DNA of 11,271 bases from contig CAMDFE010000027.1 of assembly GCA_945897395.1 (NCBI GenBank), positions 1 through 11,271 of the forward strand, read 5' to 3'. Source of the DNA: Chryseobacterium gleum. Lineage in GTDB: Bacteria; Bacteroidota; Bacteroidia; Flavobacteriales_D; Sanyastnellaceae. The notes below the pieces were generated by a model that searched no databases, was not told the origin of the DNA, and was given only the letters and a program-made list of their open reading frames with translations. This document shows positions 7,849 to 11,271 of the stretch, one piece after another (position 1 is the stretch's first letter; the number at the start of each line of letters is the position of its first letter). The position numbers were made by a program, and so were the translations under genes.

Positions 7849-8329
7849 CAAGCAAATACGATTTTTGGAGGAAGCGCAAAGGAATGTGAAAGAGAATAAG
7901 AAACTCTTCAATCGTTTAGCCAAGAAGAAAAAAATCGATGATGTTTTTCATGCGCTGCACAAGCAGGTTTTTGCAAAGACCGACTGTTTAACCTGCGGGA
8001 ATTGTTGCAGAACCACGAGTCCAATTTTTCGCGATGTAGATATTGAACGCATTGCAAAGCACGTGGGAATGCGCGTTGCAGAGTTTACAGACAAGTATTT
8101 ACATATGGATGAGATGCGCGATTGGGTGCTGAATTCAAGTCCGTGTTCGTTTTTGAATTTGGAAGACAACAGTTGCAATATCTATGACGTTAGGCCGAAG
8201 GCGTGCCGAGAATACCCGCATACCGATCGGAAAAATATGACTCAAATCATGTCTCTTACTTTTCGTAACACCCTTATTTGTCCAGCTGTGGCCGAGATGG
8301 CACAGAGTCTTAAACTTACCGAAGGTTAG
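7841..8329 (+). CDS. YkgJ family cysteine-cluster protein (putative Zn/Fe-binding)
   Basis: A 162-residue protein with no signal peptide and a lysine-rich N-terminus (residues 1-45), so probably cytoplasmic. It shows the YkgJ pattern: C49-x2-C52-x2-C55-C56 (CLTCGNCC), then DVDIERIAKHVGM, PCSFL (C102), SCNIYDVRPKACREYP (C112, C122), and a last cysteine at C147 (LICP). The eight cysteines are thought in this family to hold iron or zinc, but no biochemical role is established for most members. The start ATG lies inside the end of the second peroxidase gene, an 8-bp overlap in another frame, which points to coupled translation. The context with copper- and heme-linked envelope proteins makes a metal-related role attractive. 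However, YkgJ proteins are widespread in Bacteroidota, so the pairing may simply be operon packing. The family call is firm; function is unknown. Confidence 0.88.
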   Translation: MNDKQIRFLEEAQRNVKENKKLFNRLAKKKKIDDVFHALHKQVFAKTDCLTCGNCCRTTSPIFRDVDIERIAKHVGMRVAEFTDKYLHMDEMRDWVLNSSPCSFLNLEDNSCNIYDVRPKACREYPHTDRKNMTQIMSLTFRNTLICPAVAEMAQSLKLTEG

Positions 8330-8422
8330 TTGTCGAAAACTTCGAGAGAGCGGTCGATTTCTTGTTGAAAAAACTTTTCTCTTTGTGTGAACCTTTTTTA
8401 ATTCAGTTCGTAGGATACACAC

Positions 8423-11271
8423 ATGAGAAGAGCGTTACTCGTTTTATTATTTCTTTCTTCGCTATATACTGTTAGCGCGCAATGTCCGGGTGTCTATGAT
8501 TATGACGGCAACATTGTAACTACCCCGTATTGGTTCGGTTGTTCCGGTGGAAGTTTTTCACTCAATCTTCAGCCCTCAGGAGCGTGGGACAATTACACCA
8601 TAGATTGGGGAGATGGTTCGCCTGCAACAACAGGCGTGACATGGACAAGTCCTACCGTTCTTCAACACACCTATCTAGCTGCGGTAGATACGTTCGTTGT
8701 GAGTGTTAGTGAAGGAGGAACAGGTTGTTCGATTACTGGAGTTGTTGTTATGGAACAGCCTACGAATGCCTCTATTCAAATTCCTGGAAATGCGACCACA
8801 CAAGTGTGCGCGCCGGCTTCAGTGGAATTTGTAAACTCTTCAACAAACGTTTCTGAGACAACACAATTCACTTGGAACTTCGGTGATGGATCTCCGCTTA
8901 TAGGATTTGGTTCATCCAACTGGAACGAAGTAGTAAGTCATTTGTACAACAGTTCAAGCTCAATCAATTGTGAAACCACGGTCTCTTTAACAGCTTCCAA
9001 CTATTGTAATATTCTTCAAGGAAATCCCTCCGTTGCCACGTTCAATCCTGTGAATGTGTGGACACTTGATCAAGCCCAGATCGGGGCTTCTGCAATTACG
9101 CAGTGTTATCCTGATACAGCATTTACGTTCAGCAATACAACGATTCGAAATTGTTTGAATCAAGGAAATACATTTCAACGACAAGAGCGGTGGAATTTTG
9201 GCAACTATTGGGGGCAAGGGGTTGATTCAGTAACGGCTTGGATGCCTTGGCCACCAAGCCTTCCGCAAACGATTGCATTTCCCGGAGTAGGAGATTATAC
9301 CGTGACATTGTCTGATAGCAGTTATTGCGGTGTGGTTCAACAATCGATAACTGTTCACATTGTTCCTCCGCCTGTAGCGAGTATTTCTGCATCTACGGAT
9401 ACCATCTGTTCAGGTGGACAGGTGACGTTTTTTCAAGGATCAGCCGGAGCGAATCAGTCGTACCAATGGAACTTCGGGAACAACAACAACTGGCAGAATT
9501 TAGGAAGCGGAAATGTGAATTTCACGTTCAATACTGCTGGGACTTTTGTAATTAGTAATCGCGTATTTAATAACGGTTGGGGCAGTGCTTGTGCCGATAC
9601 CGCAACAGTTGTGGTAACTGTTCTTCCAAGTCCTACAGCGAGCATTACGGCATCACCCGCGCAAGCGTGTGATTCACTGACAACAGCGCTGAATGTAGTG
9701 TCTAATTCGGGAATTTTATTTGAGTGGAATTTGGGGGCTTTCGGAACTTACTCCGGACAAACTCCAGACACATTGAACATTACTACTCCAGGGAACTACA
9801 ACATTTCAGTGTTGGTGACAGGTGTAAACGGTTGTACAAAAACAGATACGGAAGTCTTGTATGTATACGCAACTCCTGTCCCTTCTTTTACAGTAACAAG
9901 CCCTTGTGTTGGTGCCAATGCAATCTTCACGAATACATCGGTTACCGCTCCGGGTAATCCGATAACGAGTGCTCAATGGACCTTTGGCGATGGAGGAATT
10001 TCAAGCCAACTTACACCAACGCATGTATACACAGCGGAAGGAATTTTTCCGATTACTTTAAACATTAGCACACCTTATTGTTCTGCTAGCAATCAAGGAA
10101 ATATCACGGTTCATCCGAATCCAACTGCTTCGTTCACCCAAGATATTGTTTCAGGATGCCAACCGCTGGAAGTCGCATTCACCAACACTTCTCAAGGAGC
10201 GACATCTTATTCTTGGAACTTCAACGACGGTCCACTTTCGACCAATGTGAATGAAACTCATGTGTTTGGAAACAACACGATTTACAATTTGCCTTACAAC
10301 GTTGTGCTGACTGCAATCAATGAATTTGGGTGTACGAATACTCAGAGTAGTGTGGTAACAGTGTTGGGCGGAGCAGTTGCGAATTTCGAAATTGCAAACA
10401 ATGAATTGGGTTGTTCAACTGCTCCTGTTGCGTTTAACAATTTGTCTTTGGGTGCCTCTTCTTATGCATGGAATTTTGGTGATGGAACAACATCGATTGT
10501 GGAAGATCCGAATCACGCTTACAACAACAACAGTGGATTTTTGTGGTGGTACGATGTGACGTTGGTGGCATACTCGAGTGGGGGATGTTTGGATACTGCG
10601 ACATTGGGGCTTCCGATATATCCAATTTTGGATATTCAACTTCCATTTACATCATTGGAAGGATGTTCTCCGTTTAGCGCGCAGATGCCCGCCATTGGAG
10701 GTATTCAAGGGTTTTCGTGGAACTTCGGTGATGGATTTACTTCATCACTTATTTCACCCACTCACACGTACTATAATTTAACTAATGCGACTCAGAATTT
10801 TACGGTATCGCTCATAGGTGAATCGGCATTCGGTTGCTTCGACAGTGTATCGTTTCCGGTAACGGTTTATCCGGAAGTGAATGCTTCATTTACTTATTCA
10901 GACATTGCTGGATGCGGACCGTTAGAAGTCAATTTTCAAAACACTTCATTAAATGGAAATCAGTTTGAATGGAATTTTGGTGATTTCGGAACGGCGAGCA
11001 CTGCTAATGCAGCGCATACTTTCTTCAACATCAACGGTGTGTTAAACACATTCGAAACAGAGCTAACAGTGACTTCCGCGCAAGGATGTTCAGACAGCGC
11101 AAGCGTTGCGGTTCAAGTGAGTCCTTCACTTGATTTGCAATGGTCCATGCCTGTGGTTGAGGGATGTTCTCCTTTCACACTGCAAACGCCATACATGCCT
11201 GGCGGATCTACTTACGTTTGGAACTTCGGCGACGGAGCAACTTCCATCAACACTTCTCCAATGCATACGTA
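8423..11271 (+). CDS. Large secreted PKD-repeat protein, 3' end outside window
   Basis: From the ATG at 8423 the frame stays open to the last base, giving at least 949 residues with no stop seen. The N-terminus is a classical Sec signal peptide: MRR, hydrophobic LLVLLFLSSLY, then V17-S18-A19 before Q20 as the cleavage site. The rest is a chain of PKD-type (Ig-like) repeats with the core W-N-F-G-D-G, H-x-Y and a closing V-x-V strand. PKD folds are common in exported Bacteroidota adhesins and gliding-associated proteins. Such proteins usually end in a T9SS sorting domain or a gliding-associated C-terminal domain, which would lie beyond this window. The protein is rich in Asn, Thr and Ser and poor in Lys, as is typical of extracellular proteins. 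The 93-bp gap upstream shows no convincing terminator or promoter. The short minus-strand frames under it are spurious. The frame and PKD nature are certain; an adhesive or surface role is inferred. Confidence 0.92.
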   Translation, partial: MRRALLVLLFLSSLYTVSAQCPGVYDYDGNIVTTPYWFGCSGGSFSLNLQPSGAWDNYTIDWGDGSPATTGVTWTSPTVLQHTYLAAVDTFVVSVSEGGTGCSITGVVVMEQPTNASIQIPGNATTQVCAPASVEFVNSSTNVSETTQFTWNFGDGSPLIGFGSSNWNEVVSHLYNSSSSINCETTVSLTASNYCNILQGNPSVATFNPVNVWTLDQAQIGASAITQCYPDTAFTFSNTTIRNCLNQGNTFQRQERWNFGNYWGQGVDSVTAWMPWPPSLPQTIAFPGVGDYTVTLSDSSYCGVVQQSITVHIVPPPVASISASTDTICSGGQVTFFQGSAGANQSYQWNFGNNNNWQNLGSGNVNFTFNTAGTFVISNRVFNNGWGSACADTATVVVTVLPSPTASITASPAQACDSLTTALNVVSNSGILFEWNLGAFGTYSGQTPDTLNITTPGNYNISVLVTGVNGCTKTDTEVLYVYATPVPSFTVTSPCVGANAIFTNTSVTAPGNPITSAQWTFGDGGISSQLTPTHVYTAEGIFPITLNISTPYCSASNQGNITVHPNPTASFTQDIVSGCQPLEVAFTNTSQGATSYSWNFNDGPLSTNVNETHVFGNNTIYNLPYNVVLTAINEFGCTNTQSSVVTVLGGAVANFEIANNELGCSTAPVAFNNLSLGASSYAWNFGDGTTSIVEDPNHAYNNNSGFLWWYDVTLVAYSSGGCLDTATLGLPIYPILDIQLPFTSLEGCSPFSAQMPAIGGIQGFSWNFGDGFTSSLISPTHTYYNLTNATQNFTVSLIGESAFGCFDSVSFPVTVYPEVNASFTYSDIAGCGPLEVNFQNTSLNGNQFEWNFGDFGTASTANAAHTFFNINGVLNTFETELTVTSAQGCSDSASVAVQVSPSLDLQWSMPVVEGCSPFTLQTPYMPGGSTYVWNFGDGATSINTSPMHT
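8540..11271 (+). repeat. Eleven tandem PKD-type protein repeats with paired cysteines
   Basis: The conserved Trp of the repeats falls at residues 62, 151, 257, 349, 435, 519, 598, 683, 766, 850 and 933 of the protein starting at 8423. Spacing is irregular at first (89, 106, 92, 86) and settles to 79-85 in the later part. Most repeats carry one Cys ~20-30 residues before the Trp, often as GC-x-P (GCQPLEV, GCSPFSA, GCGPLEV, GCSPFTL), and another near the end (FGCTNT, GCLDT, GCFDS, GCSDS). This suggests one disulfide per domain. Repeats 1, 2, 6, 8, 9 and 11 keep G-D-G. Repeats 3, 4, 5, 7 and 10 are degenerate (NFGNYW, NFGNNN, NLGAFG, NFNDG, NFGDF). Codon choice differs between copies, so the duplications look old. 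Confidence 0.9.

Noticed and set aside
8333..8345. Small hairpin TCGAA-AAC-TTCGA after the YkgJ gene, considered as a terminator
   Set aside because: The stem is only 5 bp and no T-tract follows it; the next bases are GAGAGCGG.
9129..9392. Minus-strand open frames beneath the PKD region
   Set aside because: They are short, resemble no family and lie opposite a continuous plus-strand frame with clear PKD motifs.
8540..11271. The repeated DNA at the right edge considered as a CRISPR or satellite array
   Set aside because: The similarity is at protein level only, the repeat unit is about 250 bp with synonymous differences, and the reading frame is continuous.

Overview
The window looks like chromosomal DNA from a member of the Bacteroidota. 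The evidence is a C-terminal type IX secretion (T9SS) sorting domain at the left edge, a long PKD-repeat secreted protein at the right edge, a run of lipoproteins, starts without clear Shine-Dalgarno sequences, and moderately AT-rich coding DNA. Genus and species cannot be told from the sequence. I see no mobile element, tRNA, rRNA or CRISPR array, and no stretch over 300 bases lacks a gene.

Layout. Bases 1-459 are the 3' end of a T9SS-exported protein. It is followed after 9 bp by a complete M24 Xaa-Pro aminopeptidase (pepP, 469-1758). Convergent to it, with the two stop codons touching, is a 1040-residue UvrD/RecB-type helicase-nuclease resembling AddA (1759-4881, minus strand). A 70-bp divergent intergenic region follows. 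It holds a candidate Bacteroidota-type promoter and a perfect 12-bp palindrome, and it separates the helicase from a four-gene plus-strand group.

The four-gene group is the most interesting part. It encodes an MbnP-like lipoprotein (4952-5710), an MbnH/MauG-type di-heme peroxidase lipoprotein overlapping it by ATGA (5707-6714), a second di-heme peroxidase with a candidate lipoprotein signal (6760-7848), and a YkgJ-type cysteine-cluster protein overlapping the second peroxidase by 8 bp (7841-8329). In the characterised MbnP/MbnH pair, the di-heme enzyme oxidises a tryptophan of MbnP to kynurenine, which then helps bind copper. Here the MbnP-like protein has only two tryptophans, both in one short motif. 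The two di-heme enzymes differ reciprocally at two heme-site positions: the first keeps a candidate distal His but has Ser where an inter-heme Trp is expected, and the second keeps that Trp but lacks the His. Two specialised enzymes may therefore act on one substrate at the cell envelope. No methanobactin biosynthesis genes are present.

From 8423 to the end of the window runs an uninterrupted plus-strand frame of at least 949 codons with no stop inside the window. It has a signal peptide and eleven PKD-type repeats, each with a likely cysteine pair. It is probably a large exported surface protein whose C-terminus lies outside the window.
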